In this document: positions 8,032 to 16,801 of the stretch, piece by piece
Numbering within the stretch: the stretch's first letter is position 1
Layout of the letters: each line of letters starts with the position of its first letter
Source of the DNA: Rhodovarius crocodyli
Lineage (GTDB): Bacteria; Pseudomonadota; Alphaproteobacteria; Acetobacterales; Acetobacteraceae
Direction of reading: 5' to 3'
NCBI RefSeq assembly: GCF_004005855.1
Contig: NZ_SACL01000002.1
Span: 496,001-560,000, forward strand
Length of the DNA stretch: 64,000 nucleotides
Position numbers and translations under genes: made by a program
Notes under the pieces: model-generated
The model's input: the letters and a program-made list of their open reading frames with translations, nothing else
Told to the model about the DNA's origin: nothing
Database searches by the model: none

Positions 8032-8054
8032 CATTGAGAATCACTTGCAATAAC
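8032..8054. promoter_or_regulatory. Fur-box-like operator upstream of the TonB receptor
   Basis: The sequence TTGAGAATCACTTGCAATAA sits about 60 bp before the receptor start. It combines a TGAGAAT half with a loosely inverted TGCAAT half and resembles Fur-type boxes. Placement ahead of an iron-uptake cassette supports iron-responsive repression by Fur. Match judged by eye only. Confidence 0.5.
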
Positions 8055-8109
8055 CGGCGCGAGGGCACCCACCGGGGGTGTCCGCGAGTTCCCGCGCCGA
8101 GAGATTCCG

Positions 8110-10281
8110 ATGCTCCACCCCCCCTCGCATGACCGCGCCAGGCTGGTCTCCCTTCTCGCCCTCAGCCTGGCGATGGCCGCCGGGGCGGCGCATGCCCAGA
8201 CCACAGACGCCGAGCCCCAGGCCACGCCGCTGCGCGTTCCGGAAGTCCAGGTTCAGGGCGCGCGAGAGACCGCGACCGGCCCCGTCGCGGGCATCTCGGC
8301 CGAGCGCAGCATGAGCGGCACCAAGACCGACACGCCCCTGATCCTGACGCCGCAGAACATCACCGTCGTGACGCGCCAGCAGATGGACCTGCTGAACACC
8401 CGCAACCTGGGCGAGGTGCTGTCCTACACCGCCGGCGGGCAGGGCATCCTGTCGGACTTCCGCGGCGAATACGGCACGGTGCGCGGCTTCACGCCCGATA
8501 CCTATCTGGACGGGCTGCGCCTGCCCGTGCCCGTCACCGCCCATTCCTGGCGCGTGGAGCCCTGGGGGATGGAGCGCGTGGAGCTGTTGCGCGGCGCCAA
8601 TTCCGGCCTGTACGGCCAGGGCAATCTGGGCGGCATCATCAACAGCGTCAGCAAGACGCCCTATGTCGGCCAGACCAATGAGGTCGCGATCCAGGGCGGC
8701 AGCTTCGGCCGCGTGCAGGGCATGTTCGACGTCGGCGGCAGCCTGACCAGCGACAATTCCCTGATGTACCGGGTGAACGGGCTGGTCCGGCGCTCCGACA
8801 CCTACGTCGAGGGCGGGCGGGACAACCGGGTCTATCTGGCCCCCTCGCTCAGCTGGCGGCCGACGGGCGACACCACCATCACGCTGCTGGCCAGCTACAT
8901 GCGCGACGATGCGGGCATCACCGGCCAGTGGCTGCCGGCCTTCGGCACCGCGCTGTACAACCCGAACGGCCGCATCCCGCGTGACCGCGCGACCGGTGAG
9001 CCGGGCTGGGACCGCTATCACCGCACCCAGTACGGCGTCGGCGCGCGCATCGAGCACCGGCTGAGCGATGCCTGGACCCTGCGTTCCAACCTTCGCTACA
9101 CCTATCACGAGCTGGACTACGCCTCGATCTACGCCAGCGGCTACAGCCCGGCGACGCAGCAGCGCACGGTGGGCCGCGTCGCGTCCTATCAGAACCCGAC
9201 CTACCGCAGCTTCGCGATCGACAATTCCGCCGAGGGCCGCTTCCGCACCGGCCCGCTGGAGCATGTGCTGCTCGCCGGGCTCGACTTCCGCTGGACCAAC
9301 CTGCATTCGCGCACCTATGCGGCGGCGGCGGGCTCGCTGGACGTGATCACCCCGCGCTACGGCTATCGCCCCGGCACGCTGCCGCTGACGGCCTCCACCA
9401 ACCAGAACCTGCTGCAGACGGGCCTGTATGTGCAGGACCAGATCAGCTGGAACCGCTGGCACCTGACCCTGACCGGCCGCCAGGACTGGGCCGACACCGG
9501 CACCACCAACAACCGCACGCGCACCAACAGCAGCCAGCGTGATTCGGCCTTCACCGGCCGTGTGGGCCTGCTCTATGCCTTCGACTTCGGCCTGTCGCCC
9601 TACTTCTCCTATGCGACCTCCTTCCTGCCGAGCGTCGGCAGCCTGTCGCCGGCGCGCGGCGGCGGCGCCTTCCGCCCGGTGACGGGCGAGCAGTTCGAGG
9701 CCGGCATCAAGTACCAGCCGCCCGGCCAGTCCAGCATGTACAGCGCGACCATCTTCCAGCTGACCCAGCAGAACGCGCTGACCACCGACCCGCTCTACAC
9801 CGGCTACTCGATCCAGACGGGCGAGGTGCGGGTGCGCGGGCTGGAGCTGGAGGCGCGCCTGGCGCTGACGCCCAACCTGAACGTCCTGGCTTCCTGGACC
9901 GCGCAGGACCCCGAGGTGACGCGCAGCACCACCGGCAATCTGGGCATGCGCCCGGCGGCCATCCCCGCGCATACCGGCGCGCTGTGGGCCGACTACACCT
10001 TCCGGGTGAATGACGAGCTGCGCATCACGCTGGGCGGCGGTGCGCGCTACTACGGCAACACGCTGGGCAACGGCGCGCCCACCGCGACCTCCCCGCAATT
10101 CCATGTGCCGAGCTTCACGCTGTTCGACGCGGCAGTGCGGGCGGAATGGCGCAACTGGCGCATGACGGTGAACGCCCAGAACATCGGCGACCGGCTGTAT
10201 ACCAACGCCTGCTACTCCTACAGCTCCTGCTCCTACGGGGCTGGTCGCGCGGTGTTCGCGACGCTGGGCTATCGCTGGTGA
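8110..10281 (+). CDS. TonB-dependent siderophore receptor
   Basis: 723-residue outer-membrane receptor. Signal peptide ends near AAHAQ (about residue 30). The plug domain carries TPQNITVVTRQQM, VRGFTPDTYLDGLRLP and VELLRGANSGLYGQGNLGG (about 75-185). It is followed by a 22-strand-type barrel ending in TLGYRW with a C-terminal aromatic residue. The CYSYSSC pair near the end is typical of ferrisiderophore receptors. Probable role is import of a ferric siderophore with TonB-ExbBD; the exact ligand is unknown. It is first in a tightly overlapping five-gene cassette and follows a Fur-like site. Confidence 0.95.
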   Translation: MLHPPSHDRARLVSLLALSLAMAAGAAHAQTTDAEPQATPLRVPEVQVQGARETATGPVAGISAERSMSGTKTDTPLILTPQNITVVTRQQMDLLNTRNLGEVLSYTAGGQGILSDFRGEYGTVRGFTPDTYLDGLRLPVPVTAHSWRVEPWGMERVELLRGANSGLYGQGNLGGIINSVSKTPYVGQTNEVAIQGGSFGRVQGMFDVGGSLTSDNSLMYRVNGLVRRSDTYVEGGRDNRVYLAPSLSWRPTGDTTITLLASYMRDDAGITGQWLPAFGTALYNPNGRIPRDRATGEPGWDRYHRTQYGVGARIEHRLSDAWTLRSNLRYTYHELDYASIYASGYSPATQQRTVGRVASYQNPTYRSFAIDNSAEGRFRTGPLEHVLLAGLDFRWTNLHSRTYAAAAGSLDVITPRYGYRPGTLPLTASTNQNLLQTGLYVQDQISWNRWHLTLTGRQDWADTGTTNNRTRTNSSQRDSAFTGRVGLLYAFDFGLSPYFSYATSFLPSVGSLSPARGGGAFRPVTGEQFEAGIKYQPPGQSSMYSATIFQLTQQNALTTDPLYTGYSIQTGEVRVRGLELEARLALTPNLNVLASWTAQDPEVTRSTTGNLGMRPAAIPAHTGALWADYTFRVNDELRITLGGGARYYGNTLGNGAPTATSPQFHVPSFTLFDAAVRAEWRNWRMTVNAQNIGDRLYTNACYSYSSCSYGAGRAVFATLGYRW

Positions 10282-10766
10282 AGGGGGTGATCGACGCCGG
10301 GCGAGGTTTCCTCGCCTGGTGCGCCTCCGCTGACGCCCGCCGGGTCGCCGTTGCCCTTCTGGGCGGCGGTGCGGCGGGCGGCGCCGCGTTCCGCGCGGCC
10401 GCGCTGCATCCGGCGACGGCCTCGGGCGTGTGGCCGCTGGTGCTGGGCGTCGCGGCCTTCGTCGTCGCGGGGCTGTGCATCTGCGCCTTCCGCAGCGGCT
10501 GGCGCTGGCCGGGCATCGCGTCGCGCGCCATCGCGGCCATCCTCGGCGGCTATGCGGTGGGGGCGCTGGTTTCCGTCGCCTGCGCCGTGCTGCTGCCCAT
10601 GTTCCGGTCGGAGGCCGTGGCCACCGGCATGATGCTGAGCTTCCTGGCCTATGCCGGGGTGGTGATCTGGGTGTTCGCCGCGCGCAATGCCTGGCGCGCC
10701 TGGGCGGGGGTGGTGCTGCCCTGCCTGTTCCTGGGCGTGGCCAGCTGGCTCGGGAGGTCGGCATGA
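10278..10766 (+). CDS. DUF3649-type iron-uptake membrane protein
   Basis: 162 residues, GTG start (10278) overlapping the receptor stop as GTGA. Four hydrophobic segments (about 48-66, 75-95, 108-128, 135-155) indicate an integral inner-membrane protein. Position between a TonB receptor and a PepSY protein is the classic context for DUF3649 proteins, thought to assist iron-siderophore uptake; the precise role in the family is not settled. It overlaps the next gene by ATGA. Confidence 0.8.
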   Translation: MKGVIDAGRGFLAWCASADARRVAVALLGGGAAGGAAFRAAALHPATASGVWPLVLGVAAFVVAGLCICAFRSGWRWPGIASRAIAAILGGYAVGALVSVACAVLLPMFRSEAVATGMMLSFLAYAGVVIWVFAARNAWRAWAGVVLPCLFLGVASWLGRSA

Positions 10767-12310
10767 AGCAGGGCTTCCGCCAGTGCATGGCCTGGCTGCA
10801 CACCTGGGCCGGGCTGATCCCGGGCTGGATCCTGTTCGCCGTGTTCCTGACCGGCACCGCGGCCTATTGGCGCGGCGAGATCACCGCCTGGTCGCGCCCC
10901 GAGATGCGCATGACCGACAACGGCCCGGAGGCCGCCGCCATGGCGATCCGGGAGCTGCAGCGCATCGCCCCCGATTCCCCCAGCTGGTTCATCGGCCTGC
11001 CCACCGAGAGCGACCCGTTGCTGCGCCTGTTGTGGCGCGCCCCGGGTGAGCGGCGGTTCCGCGACAGCGTGCTGGACCCCACGACCGGGCGCGTGGCCGA
11101 GGGCGGCGAGACGCGCGGCGGCGAGTTCTTCTATCGCTTCCATTTCGAGCTTCACATGCAGCCTATCTGGGGCCGCTGGGTCGTGGGCATCTGCGCCATG
11201 GCCATGCTGGTCGCGATCATCAGCGGCGTGATCACGCACCGGCGCATCTTCGCGGATTTCTTCACCTTCCGACCAGGCAAGGCCGCGCACCGGTCATGGC
11301 TGGACGCGCATAATGTGCTGGCCGTGCTGTCGCTGCCCTATCACCTGATGATCACCTATACCGGGCTGCTGACGCTGATGGTCATGTACATGCCCTGGGG
11401 CATGCAGGCGGCCTATGGCAACGACCAGCGGGCCTTCTTCGCGGAGGCGTTGGGCTTCTCCTCGCCCGAGCGCCCGGCGCGCCGTCCCGGGGAGTTGACC
11501 GACATCGCACCCCTGGTGGCCGAGGCGATCCGCCGCTGGCCCGAGGCCGGGGTGCGGCGGATCAGCGTGTCCAATCCGGGCGACGCCAATGCCGGCATCG
11601 TGCTGGGGCGCGGCGACCGGCATGACCTGGCGATCAGGCGGCAGGAACTGGTCTTCGCGGGCACGACCGGCGAGCTGCGCGCCGCCACCGGCAACAGCCG
11701 CCCGGCCGCGATGACGGTGGGTGTCGGCTATGGCCTGCATTTCGCGCGCTTCGAGATGCCCTTCCTGCATTTCCTGTTCTTCCTGTCGGGGCTGGCCGGC
11801 ACCGCCATGGTCGGCACGGGGCTGGTGATGTGGGTGGCCAAGCGCCTGCCCAAGAAGAACGAGACCCGCCATTTCGGGATCAGGCTGGTCGAGATGCTGA
11901 ACATGGGCACCGTCTTCGGCCTGCCCATGGCGATGTTCGGCTTCTTCTGGGCCAACCGGCTGCTGCCGGCCGTGATGGAGCAGCGCGCCCAATGGGAGAT
12001 CAAGGTCTTCTTCGCGATCTGGGCCGTGACCTATCTGCACGCGGCCTTCCGCCCCGGCAGGCGTGGCTGGGCGGAGCAGGCGGTGGTGATCGCGGCACTC
12101 TGTCTGCTGCTGCCGGTGGTGAACGCGCTGACCACCCGCTTCAACCTGGGCCATACGCTGATGGCCGGTGACTGGCTGATGGCGGGGATGGATATCGGTT
12201 TCCTCTGCTTCGGCCTGTTCTTCGCCTGGGCCGCGCGCAAGCTGTGGCGCCTGCCCGCGCCCGTCGCGAAGCCCGCCAGGGCGGGGCGCCTGCGGGAAAG
12301 CGAGGCGTGA
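10763..12310 (+). CDS. PepSY-TM family membrane protein (PiuB-like)
   Basis: 515-residue inner-membrane protein starting MKQGFRQCMAWLHTWAGLIP, the typical PepSY-TM opening, with further membrane helices near 150, 200, 335, 390 and 430-490. Conserved His residues (LHTWAG, FHFELHM, SWLDAHNVLAV) may bind haem or metal. Homologues are implicated in reduction or release of iron from siderophores at the periplasmic side of the membrane; that role here is inferred. Start overlaps DUF3649 (ATGA); stop overlaps the next ATG (TGATG). Confidence 0.88.
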   Translation: MKQGFRQCMAWLHTWAGLIPGWILFAVFLTGTAAYWRGEITAWSRPEMRMTDNGPEAAAMAIRELQRIAPDSPSWFIGLPTESDPLLRLLWRAPGERRFRDSVLDPTTGRVAEGGETRGGEFFYRFHFELHMQPIWGRWVVGICAMAMLVAIISGVITHRRIFADFFTFRPGKAAHRSWLDAHNVLAVLSLPYHLMITYTGLLTLMVMYMPWGMQAAYGNDQRAFFAEALGFSSPERPARRPGELTDIAPLVAEAIRRWPEAGVRRISVSNPGDANAGIVLGRGDRHDLAIRRQELVFAGTTGELRAATGNSRPAAMTVGVGYGLHFARFEMPFLHFLFFLSGLAGTAMVGTGLVMWVAKRLPKKNETRHFGIRLVEMLNMGTVFGLPMAMFGFFWANRLLPAVMEQRAQWEIKVFFAIWAVTYLHAAFRPGRRGWAEQAVVIAALCLLLPVVNALTTRFNLGHTLMAGDWLMAGMDIGFLCFGLFFAWAARKLWRLPAPVAKPARAGRLRESEA

Positions 12311-12639
12311 TGGCACTGCTTGCCCTCGGCCTTGCCTATCCCGGCTTCCTGTTGCTGGCGCTGGCGATGGAACGCCATCACCGCGACCTGCTGGGCGGGG
12401 TGCCGCTGCCCCCGCGCCGGCGGCTCTACACCGCCTCAGGGTGGCTGTTGCTCGGCCTGTCGCTTCTGCCCTGCGCCGCGCTGTGGGGATGGACATTCGG
12501 CGTCGTCGCCTGGCTGGGCGTGCTGGCCGTGGCCGCGACGACGGTCGCGATGCTCTCAACCTATCACCCGCGGCTGGCGCTGATCGCCGCGCCGCTGGTT
12601 CCCGTGCCGGGCGTTGTCGCCTGGTTCGGCTTTCATTGA
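12310..12639 (+). CDS. DUF3325-type small membrane protein
   Basis: 109 residues with three hydrophobic segments (about 2-20, 42-62, 63-105). ATG 12310 overlaps the PepSY stop. Small proteins of this kind (DUF3325) regularly follow PepSY proteins in siderophore uptake operons. Function is unknown, probably structural or regulatory within an inner-membrane iron-reduction complex. Confidence 0.75.
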   Translation: MALLALGLAYPGFLLLALAMERHHRDLLGGVPLPPRRRLYTASGWLLLGLSLLPCAALWGWTFGVVAWLGVLAVAATTVAMLSTYHPRLALIAAPLVPVPGVVAWFGFH

Positions 12640-12653
12640 CACAAGGAAACACC

Positions 12654-13316
12654 ATGATCCGTTGGATGCCCCTGGCCGCGATGCTGCTCGCCGCCGCCCC
12701 TGTCGCCGCCCACCAGATCTGGCTGGAGCGTGAGGGCCAGACCGCGCGGGCCTATTTCGGTGAGCCGGTGGAAGGCGTGCGCGAACGCACGGGCGGCCTG
12801 CTGGACCGCGTGCCCGGCCCGCGCAGCTTCACCACCGATGTCGCGGCCGCGACCGCGATGACGCGCGGCGCCGACCATTTCAGCGCCACCCTGCCGGCGG
12901 GCACGGGCGATGTGCGGCTGATCGAGGACGGCTTCCCGCCCTTCGGGCGCGAGGAGAAGACCAAGGCCATCATGCTGGCGCGCGAGGGCCGCGCCGAAAC
13001 CCGCCACGCCATGGATCTGGAGATCGTGCCCGTCACGGCCGGCGGCAACGAGTTCACCGTGATGCTGCGCGGCCAGCCCCTGCCGCGCGCCGAGGTGACG
13101 GTGGTGGCGCCGCCGCGCTGGGAACGCCGCCTGCAGGCCGATGCCCAGGGCCGCGTGCGCTTCGACACCCCCTGGGCCGGGCGCTATGTCGCGGAGGTGA
13201 TCCACACCGACCCGACGCCGGGCGGCACGGGTGATGGGGCGTATCAGCGGATCCGCTTCGTTTCCACGCTGTCGTTCACGGTGCAGGAGGGGATTGCCTG
13301 GACGGGGCAGCGATAG
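12654..13316 (+). CDS. DUF4198-family periplasmic protein
   Basis: 220-residue protein with a signal peptide (MIRWMPLAAMLLAAAPVAAH, mature N-terminus probably at HQIWLE). An N-terminal His after cleavage and a C-terminal Ig-like part (RGQPLPRAEVTVVAPPRWER) are typical of DUF4198/NikM-like periplasmic metal-uptake accessories. Start 12654 has AAGGAAAC upstream. It is last in the iron cassette; a three-hairpin repeat that may terminate transcription follows 4 bp later. Confidence 0.8.
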   Translation: MIRWMPLAAMLLAAAPVAAHQIWLEREGQTARAYFGEPVEGVRERTGGLLDRVPGPRSFTTDVAAATAMTRGADHFSATLPAGTGDVRLIEDGFPPFGREEKTKAIMLAREGRAETRHAMDLEIVPVTAGGNEFTVMLRGQPLPRAEVTVVAPPRWERRLQADAQGRVRFDTPWAGRYVAEVIHTDPTPGGTGDGAYQRIRFVSTLSFTVQEGIAWTGQR

Positions 13317-13320
13317 GAGT

Positions 13321-13438
13321 AATCTTCTTTTTCTGAAGAAAAAGAAGCAAAAAGACTTTGTGAGTTTAAGGGCTGTCTGGCCAATGAGACGCCCTTAAAC
13401 TGTCAAAAATTTTTTGGTTCTTTTTTACAAAAAAGAAC
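13321..13438. repeat. AT-rich three-hairpin repeat, copy 1
   Basis: Hairpin 1 (13324-13347) has perfect 10-bp arms CTTCTTTTTC/GAAAAAGAAG. Hairpin 2 (13364-13400) has GTTTAAGGGC/GCCCTTAAAC. Hairpin 3 (13417-13438) has GTTCTTTTTT/AAAAAAGAAC. It lies between the convergent DUF4198 and lrgB genes. T-runs on both strands suggest a bidirectional terminator. Related copies: 25148-25260 (inverted) and 43878-43999. Confidence 0.85.
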
Positions 13439-13445
13439 GTTGTTA

Positions 13446-14153
13446 TTATCTTAGCGCCATCGCCAGCAACGGCGCCGCCAGTACATTGGTCAGCCCCACC
13501 ATCACCATGACCAGCCCAGCGATGGTGCCTTCCTCGGCGCCGATCTGGTGCGCCTTGGCCACCCCCGCGCCATGCGCGCCCATGCCGAACAGCGCCCCGC
13601 GCGCCAGGCTGCTGCGCAGGGGCAGCCAGACCAGCAGCGCCTCTCCGAAGGCCGCCCCGAACACGCCGGTGCAGATCACGAACACCGCCGTCAGGTCCGG
13701 CACGCCGCCGATATCGCCCGAGACCACCATGGCAAAGGGCGTGCTGAGCGAGCGCGGCAGCAGGCTCAGCCGCAGGTCGCCGTTCAGCCCCAGCAGGCTG
13801 GCCAGCCCATAGGCCGTGAGAATGGAGGTGCCGCTGCCCGCCGCGACACCCATGGCGAGCACCGGCCAGAAGCGGCGGATCATCGCGCGCTGTTCGTAGA
13901 TGGGCACGGCGAAGGCCACCGTGGCCGGGCCCATCAGCATCAGCAGCCAGCGCGTGCCGCCGATATAGTCGCGATAGCTGGCATGCAGCGCCAGCAGCAG
14001 CGCGATCAGCAACACGGGCGCCAGCACCAGCGGCGAGGACCACCAGCGCCGCAGGCGTTGGTTCAGCCGCTTGGCCGCGACATAGAGCCCGATCGTGGCG
14101 GCCGACCAGAAGGCGGCCAGCCCGGCGGCTTCAAGCCATGCGAGGCTGGACAC
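13446..14153 (-). CDS. lrgB: LrgB/CidB-family membrane protein
   Basis: 235 residues with about six to seven membrane spans and the LrgB core (STPFAMVVSGDIGGVPDLTA, about 142-161; FGMGAHGAGVAKA, about 190-202). LrgB acts with holin-like LrgA in control of murein hydrolase export, or as a glycolate/pyruvate transporter in other lineages. Its start overlaps lrgA by 23 bp, so both come from one message. The three-hairpin repeat ends 8 bp after its stop. Confidence 0.92.
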   Translation of the reverse strand: MSSLAWLEAAGLAAFWSAATIGLYVAAKRLNQRLRRWWSSPLVLAPVLLIALLLALHASYRDYIGGTRWLLMLMGPATVAFAVPIYEQRAMIRRFWPVLAMGVAAGSGTSILTAYGLASLLGLNGDLRLSLLPRSLSTPFAMVVSGDIGGVPDLTAVFVICTGVFGAAFGEALLVWLPLRSSLARGALFGMGAHGAGVAKAHQIGAEEGTIAGLVMVMVGLTNVLAAPLLAMALR

Positions 14154-14547
14154 GGTCCATGCTCCAGCGGCAGCAGAACTCGACGACCAGCGCCGTCACG
14201 GCCATGACCGTCACGGTGCCGACCAGGATGACGGCGGCGATCTTGATGCCGACCCAGCCCATCAGTTCCGGATGGTCCGTCACGGCCAGCACGGCGGGGA
14301 CGAAGAACAGCAGCAACTCACCCAGGAAGAACTGCGCGCCGCGGCGCGTGCTGGCCACCGACAGCCGGCCGCTGAACAGCAGCGCCAGCATCAGCCCCAG
14401 CCCCAGCACGCCGCCCGGGACGGGCAGGTGGGTGGCCCGTGTCAGTGCCTCGCCCGCCAGCCAGAACAGCACCATCAGCGCCATCTGTCCCAGGCGGGAC
14501 ATGTGCAGGCGGCGGCGGAACAGGATGGTCGTGGCATGGAGCGACAT
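14131..14547 (-). CDS. lrgA: LrgA/CidA-family holin-like membrane protein
   Basis: 138 residues, four hydrophobic spans, with the LrgA signature around HLPVPGGVLGLGLMLALL (about 40-57) and ELLLFFVPAVLAV (about 77-89). AGAGGTG lies just before the ATG at 14547. The gene is divergent from a LysR regulator 82 bp away, the layout of cidR/cidAB systems in which acetate or pyruvate status is sensed. Confidence 0.9.
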   Translation of the reverse strand: MSLHATTILFRRRLHMSRLGQMALMVLFWLAGEALTRATHLPVPGGVLGLGLMLALLFSGRLSVASTRRGAQFFLGELLLFFVPAVLAVTDHPELMGWVGIKIAAVILVGTVTVMAVTALVVEFCCRWSMDRVQPRMA

Positions 14548-14629
14548 GTGACACCTCTGGGACAGAAGGTATGTCGCAACGCAGCATGAACAAAATGAAT
14601 TGTCTGACTGTTAATTAGTCCATATTGGA

Positions 14630-15508
14630 ATGCCCATGGAACTCCGCACCCTGCGCGTCTTTGTCGAGGTCGTGCGCCAGGGCGGCTTCACCGAAGCCTC
14701 CCGCATCGTCGGCGCCACCCAGTCCACCGTCAGCAAGGCGGTGAAGCAGCTGGAGGACGAGCTCGGCCTGCAGCTTCTCGACCGTGTCGGCCATCGCTCC
14801 AGCCTGACCAGCGCCGGAGAGATCGTGTTCCGCCGCGCCCAGCGCCTGCTGGCCGAGCGCGACGACCTGGTGACGGAGCTGGACGAGCTGCGCGGGCTGA
14901 AACGGGGCGTGCTGCGCCTGGGCCTGCCGCCCATCGGCAGCGACGTGCTGTTCGCGCCCGTCTTCGCGGCCTTCCGCGCGCGTTATCCGGGGGTCGAGAT
15001 CCGGCTTGTGGAACACGGCTCCAAGCGGCTGGAGGAGGTGCTGCGCGCGGGTGAGGTGGATCTGGCCGGCGTGCTGCTGCCCATACCGGACGATTTCGCC
15101 TGGCAGCGCATGCGCCATGAGCCGATCGTGGCCCTGATGCCCGGCGAGCACCCCATGGCCGGGCGCCGCGCGCTGAGCATGGCGGAGTTGGCGGAGGAGC
15201 CCTTCGTGCTGTTCGAGGCGGGCTTCGCCCTCAACCCCATCATCCAGGATGTCTGCGCCCGGGCAGGCTTCGTGCCGCGCGTCGCCGCGCGCTCCAGCCA
15301 GATCGGCTTCATCGTGGAGCTGGTGGCGGCGGGGCTCGGCATCGCCTTCCTGCCACGCATGATCGCGGAGCTGCGCGCCCATGGCAGCCTGCGGGTGGTG
15401 CCGGTGACCGATGCCGGGATGGACTGGCAGATGGCCCTGGCCTGGCGGCGCGGCGGCTATCTGCCGCAGGCCGCCAGGGCATGGCTGGAATTGGCCAGGG
15501 CGGTCTGA
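14630..15508 (+). CDS. LysR-family regulator (CidR-like by context)
   Basis: 292 residues: N-terminal LysR helix-turn-helix (about 3-62; TEASRIVGATQSTVSKAVKQ) and a periplasmic-binding-like effector domain (about 90-290). Divergence from lrgAB strongly suggests it activates those genes; the 82-bp intergenic stretch is unusually AT-rich (AATTGTCTGACTGTTAATTA) and is where its site would lie. ATG 14630 and 14636 are both possible starts. Confidence 0.92.
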   Translation: MPMELRTLRVFVEVVRQGGFTEASRIVGATQSTVSKAVKQLEDELGLQLLDRVGHRSSLTSAGEIVFRRAQRLLAERDDLVTELDELRGLKRGVLRLGLPPIGSDVLFAPVFAAFRARYPGVEIRLVEHGSKRLEEVLRAGEVDLAGVLLPIPDDFAWQRMRHEPIVALMPGEHPMAGRRALSMAELAEEPFVLFEAGFALNPIIQDVCARAGFVPRVAARSSQIGFIVELVAAGLGIAFLPRMIAELRAHGSLRVVPVTDAGMDWQMALAWRRGGYLPQAARAWLELARAV

Positions 15509-16801
15509 TCAGGCCGCCTGGCAGCAGCTCCGCGGCGCCGCCTCGTCCTCCAGGATGGCGACGGCGGGGCTGACCTCGGCCTCACGCGCCACGGCGGCGC
15601 CCAGGGCCATGGCCGCGCCGGTGAAGGCCGGCTCCTCCAGCAGCCGTGCCAGGGCGGCGCGGATCTCGGCCACGCCGCTGTCCGGCGGCAGGGAGAGGCC
15701 AGCGCCGCGCTCGGCCACGCGGGTCGCGTTGTCGAACTGGTCGCGGCCATGCGGCAGCACCAGCATCGGCCGGCCATGGGCCAGTGCCTTCATCACCGTG
15801 CCGTGGCCGCCATGGGTCACCACCAGGGATGCCTCGGCCATGATGGGGTGGTGGGGCGCCTTTTCCATCAGCACCACATTGCCCGCGCCCCGCAGCGCCC
15901 CGCGCGGGATGGACCCGCCGAGTGTCACCACCGCGCGCATGTCCAGCCCGGCGATCGCGTCGATGACGCGCTGCAGTGCCCCGCCGTGGTTCTGGAAGGT
16001 GGTGCTGAAGCTGACGAGGGCCAGCGGCCGGCGGTCATGCGGCAGGAAGGGGGAATGCCATTCGCCGGCCCAGGCCGCTTCCTCCAGCTCCGGCCCCAGA
16101 TAGTCCATCCCCGGCGGCAGCACCTCGGGCGCGAAGTCGAAGGCGCGGGCGGTGGCGAGCAGGGTGCGGGATGCGACCTCCAGCTGGTCCACCAGCCGGG
16201 CCAGCGGCCGCAGGCCGAGGGCGGCGCGTGCCAGGTTCAGCTGGGGCAGCCGGCTGTCCAGCAGCGCGTGGCTACCCTGGGTGACGGCCGCGTGCAGGGC
16301 GCGGTCCTCCTCGGTGCGGGCGGGCGGCAGGCCGGGGCCCACCGGCGGCACGCCGGGCAGGGGGAACATGCTGATGTTGGTGGCCAGCACCACCACGCGC
16401 TGGCCCCGCGCCTCACAGGCCATGGGCACGCCCAGCATCAGGTCGCTGCAGACCACGAGGTCCGCGGGCTCGCGCCGCAGTTCCTCCAGCAGGTCCTCGG
16501 CGTGGGAGAGGGCGGGGCCCACGATCAGCGCGTCCAGCGCATGCAGCATGCCGTCCTGCGGCGTGGGCTGGGCCCAGTCGCGGATGTATTCGCTGGCGGG
16601 TTCGCGGGTGGCGCGGCTGGGGGCGCGGGTCCAGGGCATGAAGCCTGCCCCGGTGGCCTCGGCCTCGGCACGGTTGCATGCCTCGCTCATGATCCGCACC
16701 CGGTGGCCGCGCGCGACCAGCCGCCGCGCGATGCTCAGCACGGGCGGCAGCGCGCCCCCGCCCTCGAAGGTGGTGAACAGGAAGGAACGCGGTTCAGGCA
16801 T
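15509..16801 (-). CDS. GT1/MGT-family glycosyltransferase
   Basis: 430-residue GT-B fold glycosyltransferase. The N-terminal acceptor half starts FLFTTFEGGGALPPVLSIAR. The C-terminal nucleotide-sugar half holds THGGHGTVMKALAHGRPMLV (about 329-348) and HGRDQFDNA, the MGT-type donor motif. Relatives glycosylate macrolides, carotenoids or other hydrophobic aglycones; the substrate is unknown. The start overlaps the TetR gene end by 8 bp, so TetR and glycosyltransferase are cotranscribed and probably co-regulated. Confidence 0.9.
   Translation of the reverse strand: MPEPRSFLFTTFEGGGALPPVLSIARRLVARGHRVRIMSEACNRAEAEATGAGFMPWTRAPSRATREPASEYIRDWAQPTPQDGMLHALDALIVGPALSHAEDLLEELRREPADLVVCSDLMLGVPMACEARGQRVVVLATNISMFPLPGVPPVGPGLPPARTEEDRALHAAVTQGSHALLDSRLPQLNLARAALGLRPLARLVDQLEVASRTLLATARAFDFAPEVLPPGMDYLGPELEEAAWAGEWHSPFLPHDRRPLALVSFSTTFQNHGGALQRVIDAIAGLDMRAVVTLGGSIPRGALRGAGNVVLMEKAPHHPIMAEASLVVTHGGHGTVMKALAHGRPMLVLPHGRDQFDNATRVAERGAGLSLPPDSGVAEIRAALARLLEEPAFTGAAMALGAAVAREAEVSPAVAILEDEAAPRSCCQAA

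Noticed and set aside
8041-10857. A 938-codon open frame on the minus strand opposite the TonB receptor
   Set aside because: Its protein is low-complexity and Arg/Gly/Ala-rich with no domain; the plus strand encodes a complete TonB-dependent receptor, so this is a shadow.
13321-13438. CRISPR-like or phage att site reading of the repeat
   Set aside because: Copies are dispersed 12-19 kb apart with no spacers, cas genes or integrase; the hairpin structure explains them better.
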